Shown here: one piece after another, positions 20,201 to 28,346 of the stretch
Layout: each line of letters starts with the position of its first letter
Position numbering within the stretch: position 1 is the stretch's first letter
NCBI RefSeq assembly: GCF_028867705.1
Contig: NZ_CP066171.1
Span: 1 to 64,000 of the forward strand
Reading direction: 5' to 3'
DNA: 64,000 nt
Source: Thermoleophilum album
Lineage (GTDB): Bacteria; Actinomycetota; Thermoleophilia; Solirubrobacterales; Thermoleophilaceae
Notes under the pieces: model-generated
What the model was told of the DNA's origin: nothing
Database searches by the model: none
What the model saw: the letters and a program-made list of their open reading frames with translations, nothing else
Position numbers and translations under genes: made by a program

Positions 20201-22179
20201 CCGAGGTGCTCGGCAACACCCTCGTCGACGGTCGCTACCGCGTCATCGAGCGGATCGGCGTAGGTGGCATGGCCGACGTCTACCGCGCCGAGGACGTCCA
20301 GCTCGGCCGCGACGTGGCGCTCAAAGTCCTCCACCGCCGGTTCGCGCAGGACGCCGAGTTCGTCGAACGCTTCCGACGCGAGGCACGGGCTGCGGCTGCG
20401 CTCGTGCACCCGAACGTGGTGACGATCTTCAACCGCGGCGAGTACGACGGCACCTACTACATCGCGATGGAATACCTGCGCGGCCGGCCGCTCAAAGAGC
20501 TGATCGCCGAGCGCGGCCCGCTGCCTGAGGAGCAGGCGATCGCGATCGCGGTGCAGATCGCGCGGGCGGCTGGCTTTGCTCACGAGCACGGCGTCATCCA
20601 CCGCGACCTCAAATCGCAGAACGTGATCGTCGACGACGAGCTCGGCGTGAAAGTGACGGACTTCGGGATCGCCCGTGCCGGACCGTCCGACATCACCGAG
20701 ACCGGCTCGATCATGGGCACCGCTCAATACCTCTCGCCCGAGCAGGCGCAGGGTCTGGCGGTCACCCCGCGCTCCGATCTCTACTCGATCGGTGTGATCC
20801 TCTTCGAGATGCTCACCGGCCGCCTGCCCTTCAGTGGCGAGAGCGCCGTAACCGTCGCCCTCAAGCACATATCCGAACGACCTCCTGCGATCGGCGAGCT
20901 GCGTCCGGACGTCTCACCGCGACTGGCGGGCCTGGTCGAGCGTCTGTTGGCGAAAGATCCCGCCGAGCGGCCGGCATCGGCGGCCGAGGTCGTGCGCGAG
21001 CTCGAAGCTATACGGCTCGAGCTCGGCAAGCGCAGCGACGCGACGAGCGCGATGCCGGCGATCGCAGCGGCGGCGCTTAGCGGCGGCGCCGCTGCTGGCT
21101 CCACGCCCACAGGCGCGCCACAGGGAGTTGCCGACCCCGTCGGCAGCCCAGTGGCCGGCGGGGCTGCGCCGCCCGGGGACGAGGCGCACCGTCACGACGC
21201 CGGCGACGGCGACGGGCGCCAGCCGCGACGCCGCCGCCTCGGCGCCTGGCTTGTGGGCTTGCTCGTTGTCGTTCTCGCAGGTGTACTTGGGTGGCTCGCC
21301 GCGAGCGCACTGCTTGCGCCGGAGCGGGTGCCGGTACCGCGTGTCGTCGGCAAGCAACTGTTCGAGGCGCGGCAGACGCTCGAACGGGCGGGGTTTGGCG
21401 CCCGCGAGGTGCGCGTGCGCTCGGAGCGGCCAGCCGGTGAGGTCGTCGACCAGGACCCCAATCCCGGCGTGCGCGCCGAGCGTGGCTCGACAGTGACTCT
21501 CGAGGTGTCGGAGGGTCCGGGCGAGGTCCGCATTCCCTCGGTCGCCGGTCTTCCCCGTGGCGTGGCGATCGAGCAGCTAAACGACGCCGGGCTCAAGGTG
21601 ATGGTGGACGCGATCCCCTCTAACCGCTACCGCGAAGGCCTCGCCGTGCGGACCGTTCCGGCCGAGGGCACGCTCGTCGAGCGCGGTACGCGCGTGCGGC
21701 TTTTCGTATCGTCGGGACCGCGCCGAGTCACGGTGCCGGAAGTGGTCGGCCTCACACAGGACGCCGCCGAGGCCGAGCTGCAGCGGCGAGGGCTCGAAGT
21801 GCGCGTGCGCGAGCGGCCGTCGGAGGAGCGCGAGGGCGCGGTGATCGACCAGGATCCAGCGGCTGGAAGCGAGCTGAAACGCGGCGACACGGTGACGATC
21901 GTGGTCTCCACCGGGCCCGAACGGGTGACGGTGCCGAACGTGGTCGGCAGCTTGCTCGACGAAGCGCGTGCCAGCCTACGAGCGGCGGGACTGAAGGTCA
22001 CGGTGCGTCGCCGCGCGGTGAGCGACGCGACCGACGACGGGCGTGTGGTCGACCAGAGCCCATCAGCTGGCGTCGAGGTCGAGCGTGGTACCAACGTCGT
22101 GCTCTTCGTCGGCAAGCTGGCGTCGGGTGTGGGCGGCAGCGATTCGGCGCTGCCCGAGCCGGGGGCGCAACAGCCGTGA
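20197..22179 (+). CDS. pknB: PASTA-domain Ser/Thr kinase PknB
   Basis: A membrane kinase that senses muropeptides or lipid II and controls growth and division. The kinase domain (about 13-275) has GVGGMADVY, VALKVL, the catalytic loop HRDLKSQN (Ser where Pro is usual), TDFG and LSPEQ. One membrane helix lies at about 349-375. Four PASTA repeats fill about 380-640, each beginning with VP or IP and a VVG or VAG motif. It lies between pbpA and ddl with 4-nt overlaps on both sides. No pknA gene is present next to it; the polytopic kinase at the operon head may take that place. Confidence 0.95.
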   Translation: MTEVLGNTLVDGRYRVIERIGVGGMADVYRAEDVQLGRDVALKVLHRRFAQDAEFVERFRREARAAAALVHPNVVTIFNRGEYDGTYYIAMEYLRGRPLKELIAERGPLPEEQAIAIAVQIARAAGFAHEHGVIHRDLKSQNVIVDDELGVKVTDFGIARAGPSDITETGSIMGTAQYLSPEQAQGLAVTPRSDLYSIGVILFEMLTGRLPFSGESAVTVALKHISERPPAIGELRPDVSPRLAGLVERLLAKDPAERPASAAEVVRELEAIRLELGKRSDATSAMPAIAAAALSGGAAAGSTPTGAPQGVADPVGSPVAGGAAPPGDEAHRHDAGDGDGRQPRRRRLGAWLVGLLVVVLAGVLGWLAASALLAPERVPVPRVVGKQLFEARQTLERAGFGAREVRVRSERPAGEVVDQDPNPGVRAERGSTVTLEVSEGPGEVRIPSVAGLPRGVAIEQLNDAGLKVMVDAIPSNRYREGLAVRTVPAEGTLVERGTRVRLFVSSGPRRVTVPEVVGLTQDAAEAELQRRGLEVRVRERPSEEREGAVIDQDPAAGSELKRGDTVTIVVSTGPERVTVPNVVGSLLDEARASLRAAGLKVTVRRRAVSDATDDGRVVDQSPSAGVEVERGTNVVLFVGKLASGVGGSDSALPEPGAQQP

Positions 22180-23159
22180 AAGTCGCCGTTCTCGCCGGTG
22201 GTCGCTCGAGCGAGCGGGAAGTGTCGCTGAGCTCGGGCGCCGCGGTGTGCCGGGGACTCGTCGAGGCCGGACACGAGCCGCTGCTTGTCCAGATCGAGGC
22301 CGACGGGCGCTGGCACTGCGAGGGCGAGACCGTGTCGCTCGAACCGGGCGGCGGTCTCCTCGGCTGCGACGTCGTGTTCCCGGCGTTGCACGGTCCTTTC
22401 GGCGAGGACGGCACTGTCCAAGGCGTTCTCGAGACGCTCGATATTCCCTACGTGGGATCGGGCGTTCTCGCCTCGGCGGTGTGCATGAACAAGTTCGTCT
22501 TTAAGGAACTGATGCGCGCGGCCGGACTGCCGCAGGTGCGCTACGTGGCGTTGCGCGCCGACCAGTCGTGGGACGTCGACCTGGATCTCGGCTGGCCGGT
22601 GTTCGTCAAGCCGGCGCGGCTTGGCTCCTCGGTCGGGATCTCGCGCGTCGCGTCGCGCGATGAGCTCGTTCCCGCGCTCGAGCGTGCGTTCCGCCACGAC
22701 TCGCTCGTGCTGGTCGAGCAGGCTGCGCAAGGAATCGAGGTCGAGTGCGGTGTGCTCGGCGACGGCGACCCGCTCGTCTCGCCGTGCGGAGAGATCCGCG
22801 TGCGCCGTTCGCGCACCGGCTTCTACGACTACGAGGCCAAGTACACCCCGGGGGGAATGGAGCTCGTCGTCCCCGCCCGCATCCCGCGCGAGGTCGCCGA
22901 GCGGGTGCGCGAGTTCGCCAAGGAAGCCTTCTTGAGAGCAGGCTGCAGCGGGCTTGCTCGTGTCGACTTCTTCGTCGAGGACCCCGACGGCGAGGGGCGC
23001 GTGCTCCTCAACGAGGTCAACACGATGCCCGGTTTCACGCCGACAAGCGTGTTCGCCCGGTTGGTCGAAGCTGCCGGCGTCAGCTACCCCGAGCTGTGCG
23101 ACCGCCTCGTCGCGCTGGCTTTGGCGCGTTTTCGCCGCGAGCGCGCTCTGGCCTACTAG
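22176..23159 (+). CDS. ddl: D-alanine--D-alanine ligase
   Basis: Makes the D-Ala-D-Ala dipeptide for peptidoglycan precursors in the cytoplasm, using ATP. The 327-residue ATP-grasp protein has LAGGRSSEREVSL at the N-terminus, KPARLGSSVGIS, the omega-loop segment YDYEAKYTPG (the Tyr-Lys-Tyr form expected for a D-Ala rather than D-Lac ligase) and NEVNTMPGFTPTS. GTG at 22176 overlaps pknB by 4 nt, placing substrate supply in the kinase-controlled operon. Its TAG stop shares the palindrome CTAG (23156-23159) with the stop of the convergent kinase gene. Confidence 0.95.
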   Translation: MKVAVLAGGRSSEREVSLSSGAAVCRGLVEAGHEPLLVQIEADGRWHCEGETVSLEPGGGLLGCDVVFPALHGPFGEDGTVQGVLETLDIPYVGSGVLASAVCMNKFVFKELMRAAGLPQVRYVALRADQSWDVDLDLGWPVFVKPARLGSSVGISRVASRDELVPALERAFRHDSLVLVEQAAQGIEVECGVLGDGDPLVSPCGEIRVRRSRTGFYDYEAKYTPGGMELVVPARIPREVAERVREFAKEAFLRAGCSGLARVDFFVEDPDGEGRVLLNEVNTMPGFTPTSVFARLVEAAGVSYPELCDRLVALALARFRRERALAY

Positions 23160-24625
23160 CGCGAAAGTCCCAGCTCGCGGATTTCGGCACGGCCACCGGG
23201 CGGCAGTTTTGTGATCCAAAGCAGGTAGTAGCGGAATGAACGCGCACGCCGTCCGAGGGTGACGCTCGTGTTTTGCAAGAAGACGCGTGGGGCGGCGATG
23301 AGCGTCCAGCCGCCGAGGTCTCCCGAGGGGGTGTTGGCGGCGTACACCGCCGCTTCGAAACCCGGTGTGCTCGTGACGGCATCGAGGCGGCGGACGGTTT
23401 GGGGCTTGCCGGTGTCGACGTAGAGACCGACGCCGCTTTTGTTCGACCCGGCGAGACCTCCCTGGTAGCGCTCTGTCTCCCAGGTTGTCGTGAGGTTGCC
23501 GTCGAGCGCCAGACGCACGCTCTCGGGGTGTTCGGACCCGTCGCCCTCGGGGTCGAAGTCGTGGGCAGCGCTCGACGGCAGCGCTAGCCGTGCGAGACCG
23601 CCCGACTCGACCCGCGCCGGGCCCGCGCCCGGGCGCAGATTTTCGAGCGCCTGCCAAATTGTGACCGCGCCCGTCAGCGCGAGCGCGGCGCCGACAGCGA
23701 ACTTCGCGGCGCGCCGCATCCGCAGCCGTCTGGGCGCCACCGCCGCGATCTCGGCAGGCAGGGTGCGTAGCACCTCGGTGGCCGCGGCGCTCGCGCGGCC
23801 GGCCCGCGCACTCTCGATTGCCAGCGCCGCTTCGAGCTCGCGCGCCAGCTCCTGGGCCGAGGCGTAGCGTCGCTCTGGCTGTTTGGCGCAGGCGCGCTCG
23901 ACGATCGCGGCCAGCGACGCCGAGATCTCCGGCCGCAGTTTCTGGATGTCAGGGAGCGGGTCGCGGACGTGCGCCATTGCCGTGGCGACGGCGGTCGATC
24001 CCCGGAAAGGAGGCGTGCCGACAAGCATCTCGAACAGCACGATCCCGAGCGAGTAGAGGTCCGAGCGCTCGGTTACGCGCTCGCCGAGCGCCTGCTCAGG
24101 AGCGACGTACTCGGTGGTGCCGAGAACGCGGCCGGTGGCGGTCAGCTCTTGCTGCGTCGGCTCGAGCGAGCGGGCGATACCGAAATCGGTGACGCGCGCC
24201 CGCCCGTCACGGTCGATCAGCACGTTCTGCGGCTTTATGTCGCGATGGACGACGCGCTGGGCGTGGGCCGCCGCGAGCGCGCGGGCGATCTCGATCGCGT
24301 AGGCGACGGCTTCCGCTACCGGCAGTCGGCCGACGCGGGCGATGCGCTGCTTGAGCGTCTCCCCGTCGACGTACTCGAGGACGATGTAGGGGCGGCCCTG
24401 CTCCTCGCCGGCGTCGATCACGCCGACGATGTGGGGGTGGTTGAGACGCGCGATCGTGCGCGCCTCGCGCCGAAAGCGCTCGCGCTGATCGGGATCGACG
24501 AGCAGCTCGGCGCGCAACAGCTTCACGGCGACTGCCCGATCGAGCGAGGTGTCGTGGGCGCGCCACACCGAGCACATACCGCCGCTGCCGACGAGCGCTT
24601 CGAGCCTGTACCTGCCGGCGAGCAG
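23156..24625 (-). CDS. Ser/Thr kinase with MviN-like outer domain
   Basis: A complete kinase core: glycine loop VGSGGMCSV, VAVKLL, HRDIKPQN, TDFG and VAPEQ. A membrane helix follows near residue 315. The outer part of about 150 residues resembles the jelly-roll/discoidin-like domain at the C-terminus of actinobacterial MviN/MurJ (DPEGDGSEHP, DGNLTTTWETERY, GVGLYVDTG, YLLWIT-like end). The first ATG (24577) lies inside the glycine loop and would destroy it. The frame is open to 24680 but holds no ATG, GTG or TTG. CTG at 24625 (LLAGRYRLEALVGSGG) is the most plausible visible start. Confidence 0.85.
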   Translation of the reverse strand: MLAGRYRLEALVGSGGMCSVWRAHDTSLDRAVAVKLLRAELLVDPDQRERFRREARTIARLNHPHIVGVIDAGEEQGRPYIVLEYVDGETLKQRIARVGRLPVAEAVAYAIEIARALAAAHAQRVVHRDIKPQNVLIDRDGRARVTDFGIARSLEPTQQELTATGRVLGTTEYVAPEQALGERVTERSDLYSLGIVLFEMLVGTPPFRGSTAVATAMAHVRDPLPDIQKLRPEISASLAAIVERACAKQPERRYASAQELARELEAALAIESARAGRASAAATEVLRTLPAEIAAVAPRRLRMRRAAKFAVGAALALTGAVTIWQALENLRPGAGPARVESGGLARLALPSSAAHDFDPEGDGSEHPESVRLALDGNLTTTWETERYQGGLAGSNKSGVGLYVDTGKPQTVRRLDAVTSTPGFEAAVYAANTPSGDLGGWTLIAAPRVFLQNTSVTLGRRARSFRYYLLWITKLPPGGRAEIRELGLSR

Positions 24626-24646
24626 GCTGCCGGTGAGTCGTTCTTC

Positions 24647-24652
24647 TAGGGT
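24647..24652 (+). promoter_or_regulatory. -10-like TAGGGT before DsbA-fold gene
   Basis: TAGGGT ends 10 nt before the ATG at 24663 and 4 nt before an in-frame GTG at 24657. It lies inside the N-terminal coding frame of the divergent kinase gene. Confidence 0.35.
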
Positions 24653-24662
24653 CCGAGTGCCG

Positions 24663-25505
24663 ATGGCCGTAAGTGCCCGCTACTTCACCGATCCGTTGTG
24701 CCCGCTCTCGTGGGCTCTCGAGCCCATGCTACGCAGGCTCGAGGTCGAGTTTGCCGGTTCGCTCCACATCGAACCCGTACCGGTAGGCCTCTACCGTGAA
24801 CCCGCTCGCGACAGCGAAGACCTGTTGGCGCGGACGCGCGAACTCGCCGAGGTTGCGCGGGTCACGCGCATGCCGGTCGATGCGACGCTCTGGCTCGGGT
24901 CCGATCCCCCGCGTTCGAGCCACCCGGCGTGCATCGCTGTTTGTGCTGCGCTCGAGCGCGATCGCGAGATCGCGCTGCGCCTGCTGCGCCGCTTACGCGA
25001 GGCGGCTCTGTGCGGCGAGCGGCGTGTCGATTCGCCGCTCGCTCTTGTCGAGTGCGCGGTCGAGGTCGGGTTGTCGCGCGAAGGGTTCGAGCGCAACCTC
25101 GAGTCGAACGCCACGCTCGAGCGCTTCGCCGCGGCGATCGAGAGCGCCCGCCAAGCCGCACGCGACGCCGGAGGCTTGCGAACCACACCCCTGCTCGAGG
25201 TAAAGCTCGGCGAGCGACGACTTTTCGCGGGCGTAGACGAGGGTGGAGGCGTCGAAAGCCTGCTCGAGAGCTGCAAGCGGCTCTTGACCGAGCTACGTGC
25301 CGCCGGGCTTGCCGTCGGCGAAGCGCCACCGACGGATGCAGCCGCCGCGCTCGCTCGCTGGGGGTCTTTGTCCACCGCCGAGCTCGCAGCCGTAACCGAG
25401 TGGCCGTGGCCGCGCGCCGCCGCCGAGCTGTGGCGCCTAGTGCTCGAATGGCGTGCCCGACCGCTGCTCGTGGCGGGCGGGGGTGCGCTGTTCAGAACGC
25501 AGTGA
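24663..25505 (+). CDS. DsbA-family thioredoxin-fold protein (single Cys)
   Basis: About 280 residues, no signal peptide. The N-terminus has FTDPLCPLSWALEP, the place of the CxxC motif in cytoplasmic DsbA/FrnE/YjbH-like proteins. Here it reads C-P-L-S, so the resolving cysteine is missing and a disulfide oxidoreductase role is unlikely; a protein-binding or transferase-like role is possible. The middle is helical and rich in Arg, Ala and Glu, and a cis-Pro region (LRTTPLLEV) follows near residue 180, as expected for the fold. The ATG at 24663 is used; GTG at 24657 is possible. It is divergent from the kinase gene and convergent with purM (9-bp gap). Confidence 0.72.
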   Translation: MAVSARYFTDPLCPLSWALEPMLRRLEVEFAGSLHIEPVPVGLYREPARDSEDLLARTRELAEVARVTRMPVDATLWLGSDPPRSSHPACIAVCAALERDREIALRLLRRLREAALCGERRVDSPLALVECAVEVGLSREGFERNLESNATLERFAAAIESARQAARDAGGLRTTPLLEVKLGERRLFAGVDEGGGVESLLESCKRLLTELRAAGLAVGEAPPTDAAAALARWGSLSTAELAAVTEWPWPRAAAELWRLVLEWRARPLLVAGGGALFRTQ

Positions 25506-25514
25506 GCGGCCGCT

Positions 25515-26612
25515 TCAAGCGGAACCGGGCCGGAACCCTGAGCGCCGATCGCCGACCAACCCCGCGCCGGGGAGCTCGACGAGGCCGGCGCGATCGGTGA
25601 CCTCGCCGATCACCGCCGCTGCGGGGTAGTGGCGGCGAGCTACCGCGAGAAGGTCGTCGGCACGTGTGCGGTCGGCGATCACGCAGAAACCGCACCCCAT
25701 GTTGAAGACCTCCCACATCTCGGCCTCGCTGACGCCACCGCGCTCGGCGATCAAAGCGAAGATCGGCGGCGAGGGCAAAGGCTGGTCGATGCGATAGCCG
25801 ACCATGGAGTTCAAGCGCAAGAGATTGAGCAGCCCGTCGCCAGTGATGTGAGCGAAACCATGGAGGGGACCCTCCCCCGCTGTGCGCAGCAGGTCGAGGG
25901 CGCAGCGAACGTAGATTTCGGTCGGGTCGAGCAGCACGTCGCCAACCGACCGACCTCCCAGCGTCCCCGGTCGCTCGGCGAGATCGGGCAAAGCCTTGCG
26001 CGCGAGGGTCAGGCCGTTGGCGTGGATGCCGTTCGACGGAAGACCGATCACGACATCGCCCGGTGCGATCCGACTTCCGTCGAGGATCCTCTCGCGCGCA
26101 ACCGTGCCGACACAGAAACCCACCAAGTCGAGTCCGCGCGGCGAAGGATGGCCGCGGATCAGATCGGGGACCACGGCCAGCTCGCCACCCGGCACCACCA
26201 CGCCCGCCTGCGCGGCGCCGCTGGCGATCCCGGCAGCGACAGCGGTGAGCATCTCCTCGTCCGGTTTTTCGACCGCGACGTAGTCGAGGAACGCCACCGG
26301 CTCGGCGCCGACACAGACGATGTCGTTGACGTTCATCGCCACGCAGTCGATGCCGACCGTGTCGAAACGAGCGAGCTGCTCGGCGACGACCAGTTTCGAG
26401 CCGACGCCGTCGGTCGCGAGCGCCAACGCTGGTCCGTGCGCGACCTCGAGAACTGCGGCGTAATGGCCGGACGGTACGAGCGAACCGCGCGCGGCCACAC
26501 CCGCTTCGGCGAGGGCGCCCACGATCGCCGCGACACCGGCGTGGGCGCGAACCTGATCGACACCGGCTGTCGAGTAGGCGTCCTTGCGCAGCGGTTCGCT
26601 GGTTCCGTTCAT
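25515..26612 (-). CDS. purM: Phosphoribosylformylglycinamidine cyclo-ligase
   Basis: AIR synthetase, the fifth step of purine synthesis, closing the imidazole ring with ATP. The 365-residue product has the family start DAYSTAGVD, LALATDGVGSKL, the metal/ATP motif MNVNDIVCVGAEP, and FVPGGE-like and HITGDGL (FAHITGDGLLN) motifs. The ATG at 26612 overlaps the stop of the upstream phosphatase gene by 4 nt (ATGA), so the two are translationally coupled. No other pur genes are nearby. Confidence 0.95.
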   Translation of the reverse strand: MNGTSEPLRKDAYSTAGVDQVRAHAGVAAIVGALAEAGVAARGSLVPSGHYAAVLEVAHGPALALATDGVGSKLVVAEQLARFDTVGIDCVAMNVNDIVCVGAEPVAFLDYVAVEKPDEEMLTAVAAGIASGAAQAGVVVPGGELAVVPDLIRGHPSPRGLDLVGFCVGTVARERILDGSRIAPGDVVIGLPSNGIHANGLTLARKALPDLAERPGTLGGRSVGDVLLDPTEIYVRCALDLLRTAGEGPLHGFAHITGDGLLNLLRLNSMVGYRIDQPLPSPPIFALIAERGGVSEAEMWEVFNMGCGFCVIADRTRADDLLAVARRHYPAAAVIGEVTDRAGLVELPGAGLVGDRRSGFRPGSA

Positions 26613-28313
26613 TGCGGGCGGGATTCAATCGCGGCGTCGGTCGCGCCGTCGGCGCGCCGCAGGGCCAGCACGAGAAGGTCGTCCTGTGCACGTCCCGCGA
26701 AGGCGCGAACCGCGTCGCGCACCTGCTCCGCAACCGCCTGCGGGTGCGATTGCGGAGAGGCGCTTTCGAGCAGCTTGACAAGGCGCGCGCGGCCGAACAG
26801 CTCGCCGTCGCGCCGCGCCTCGGTGACGCCGTCGGTATAGGCGACGAGCGTGGTGCCCGGCGCGAGCTCCAGGTCGCCTCGCCTCGCGATCAAGTCCTCG
26901 GTGACGCCGAGCGGCATGCCGCCCGCTTCGAGCTCGCGCACAGCGCCGCCCTCGACGACGAGGGGCGGCAGGTGGCCGGCGAGCGCCCAGCGCACCCTGT
27001 CGCGTTCGAGCACCGCGAAGAAGGCGGTGGCGAAAGTGTCTTCTGGCAAGCGCCTGCAGAGCAGACGGTTCGCCTCCGCGAGCGCGTCGAGCGGATCCGA
27101 CGCGTCGCTCGATCTCGCTTCGACGAAGAAGCGCACCATGGCGCTGAGCGCTGCCCGTTCGACCCCTTTGCCGGCGGCATCGCCGACGAGCAGGGCGGTA
27201 GCTCCGCTCGCGAGCTCCCACACCCCGTAAGATGTCGCCGCCGGTGACGGCGTCGGCCGCAGGCTCGTAGACGAGGCCGAACTCGTAGTCCGGCACGGAC
27301 GGCAGCGGTTCGGGCACGAACCCGAGCGTCAGCGCTCGCGCGATCCGCCTCTCACGGTCGTGCTCGACGGCGTTGGCGATCGCCACGTCGGCGAAGCGCG
27401 CGAGCTCGACGAGCGCGTCGAGGCGGTCGCGATCAAGCTCGCTCTCGTTGCGGGCGAGGACGCAGAGAATGGCACGTACGCGCGACCCTGTCGCGAGCGG
27501 CGCGAGCGCCAGTGCGGCGAACATCCCAGATCCGAGCGTGAGGCGACCCTCTGCCGGACCGACCCACGGTTGGCGCGAACGCGCCACACGCGCGAGGAGA
27601 CCGGGATCGATCGGCGCGCGGCTGTCGCGCTCTACGCGCAACCCGCTGGCAGCGGCGATCTGCGCCGAGCGCATACCTGGCTCGAGACGCAGAACGAGAG
27701 CCGCGTCGGCCCCCGCGACCTCCCGCGCCTGGTGGGCCAGGCGGTCCAGCACCTGGTCGGGATCGAGCGTCGCGGCGATCTCCTCGCTCGCCCGCTTGAG
27801 CAGCAGCTCGCGCCGCGCGCGGCGACTCTCGAGCTCGAGCAGCTCAGCCCGTTCGAGCGCAAGCGCCGAGAGGTCGGCCAGCACCTGGGCGTTACGCAGG
27901 TCGGTCGGCGAGAAAGACGCCTCGTCGAGGCGCAGCGCCACGAGGACGCCAAGGCGGTTGCCGATCGAACCATGGACCGGGACCACTAGCAGCGAGCAGC
28001 GCCCAGCGAGCTGCCAGAGCTGGTCACCGCGCTCGGTGCCGAACTCACTCGCGAGCAGGTCGCGCAGCCGCAACGACCCTTGCCACGCCGCGACGCGCGG
28101 AAGCAACAGCGGGCGATCACGAACGATCAGCATCGACGCTAGATGCGGGACGACAGCCTCGAGATCGCTCTGCGCTGTCCAAGTCGCGATCTGCGAGCCC
28201 GAGCGTTCGGCGTAGACGACCGCGTGCGGTGCGAGCAGCGTCCGCGCATGGCGGATCAGGCGCTCGAGCGTCGGGCGGGCGGTCGCCGCGACGAGCTGGA
28301 CGGACGCGGACAC
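26609..28313 (-). pseudogene. GAF + SpoIIE (RsbU-type) phosphatase, frameshifted
   Basis: Encodes a cytoplasmic PP2C-like phosphatase of the RsbU/SpoIIE type, used to switch anti-sigma or partner-switching proteins. The first frame (28313 to about 27231) carries one or two GAF domains and runs into AADAVTGGDI, the start of the phosphatase domain. There the minus strand reads ATCTTACGGGG. Removing one T (an A of the + strand pair 27229-27230) gives ATC TAC GGG GTG TGG GAG and restores the expected continuation ELASG...VGDAAGKGVERA in the second frame, which ends at 26609. The downstream frame keeps SpoIIE motifs (AGHLPPLV, YTDGVTEA, DDLLVLAL) and the 4-nt overlap with purM. This is either a recent frameshift or a base-calling error; the rest is undamaged. 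Confidence 0.85.
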
Positions 28314-28319
28314 TGTTCA

Positions 28320-28325
28320 AGCCTA
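28320..28325 (-). promoter_or_regulatory. -10-like TAGGCT before GAF-SpoIIE gene
   Basis: TAGGCT on the minus strand lies 6 nt before the GTG start at 28313, in the 33-bp gap after the UppP-like gene. No Shine-Dalgarno is present, so the transcript would be leaderless. Confidence 0.45.
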
Positions 28326-28346
28326 CGGAAGCGTTTGGCGACCCAG

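Noticed and set aside
26625-27230. Two separate overlapping genes in the SpoIIE phosphatase region
   Set aside because: Each frame holds only half of one domain, and one base change joins them; a single frameshifted gene explains it better.
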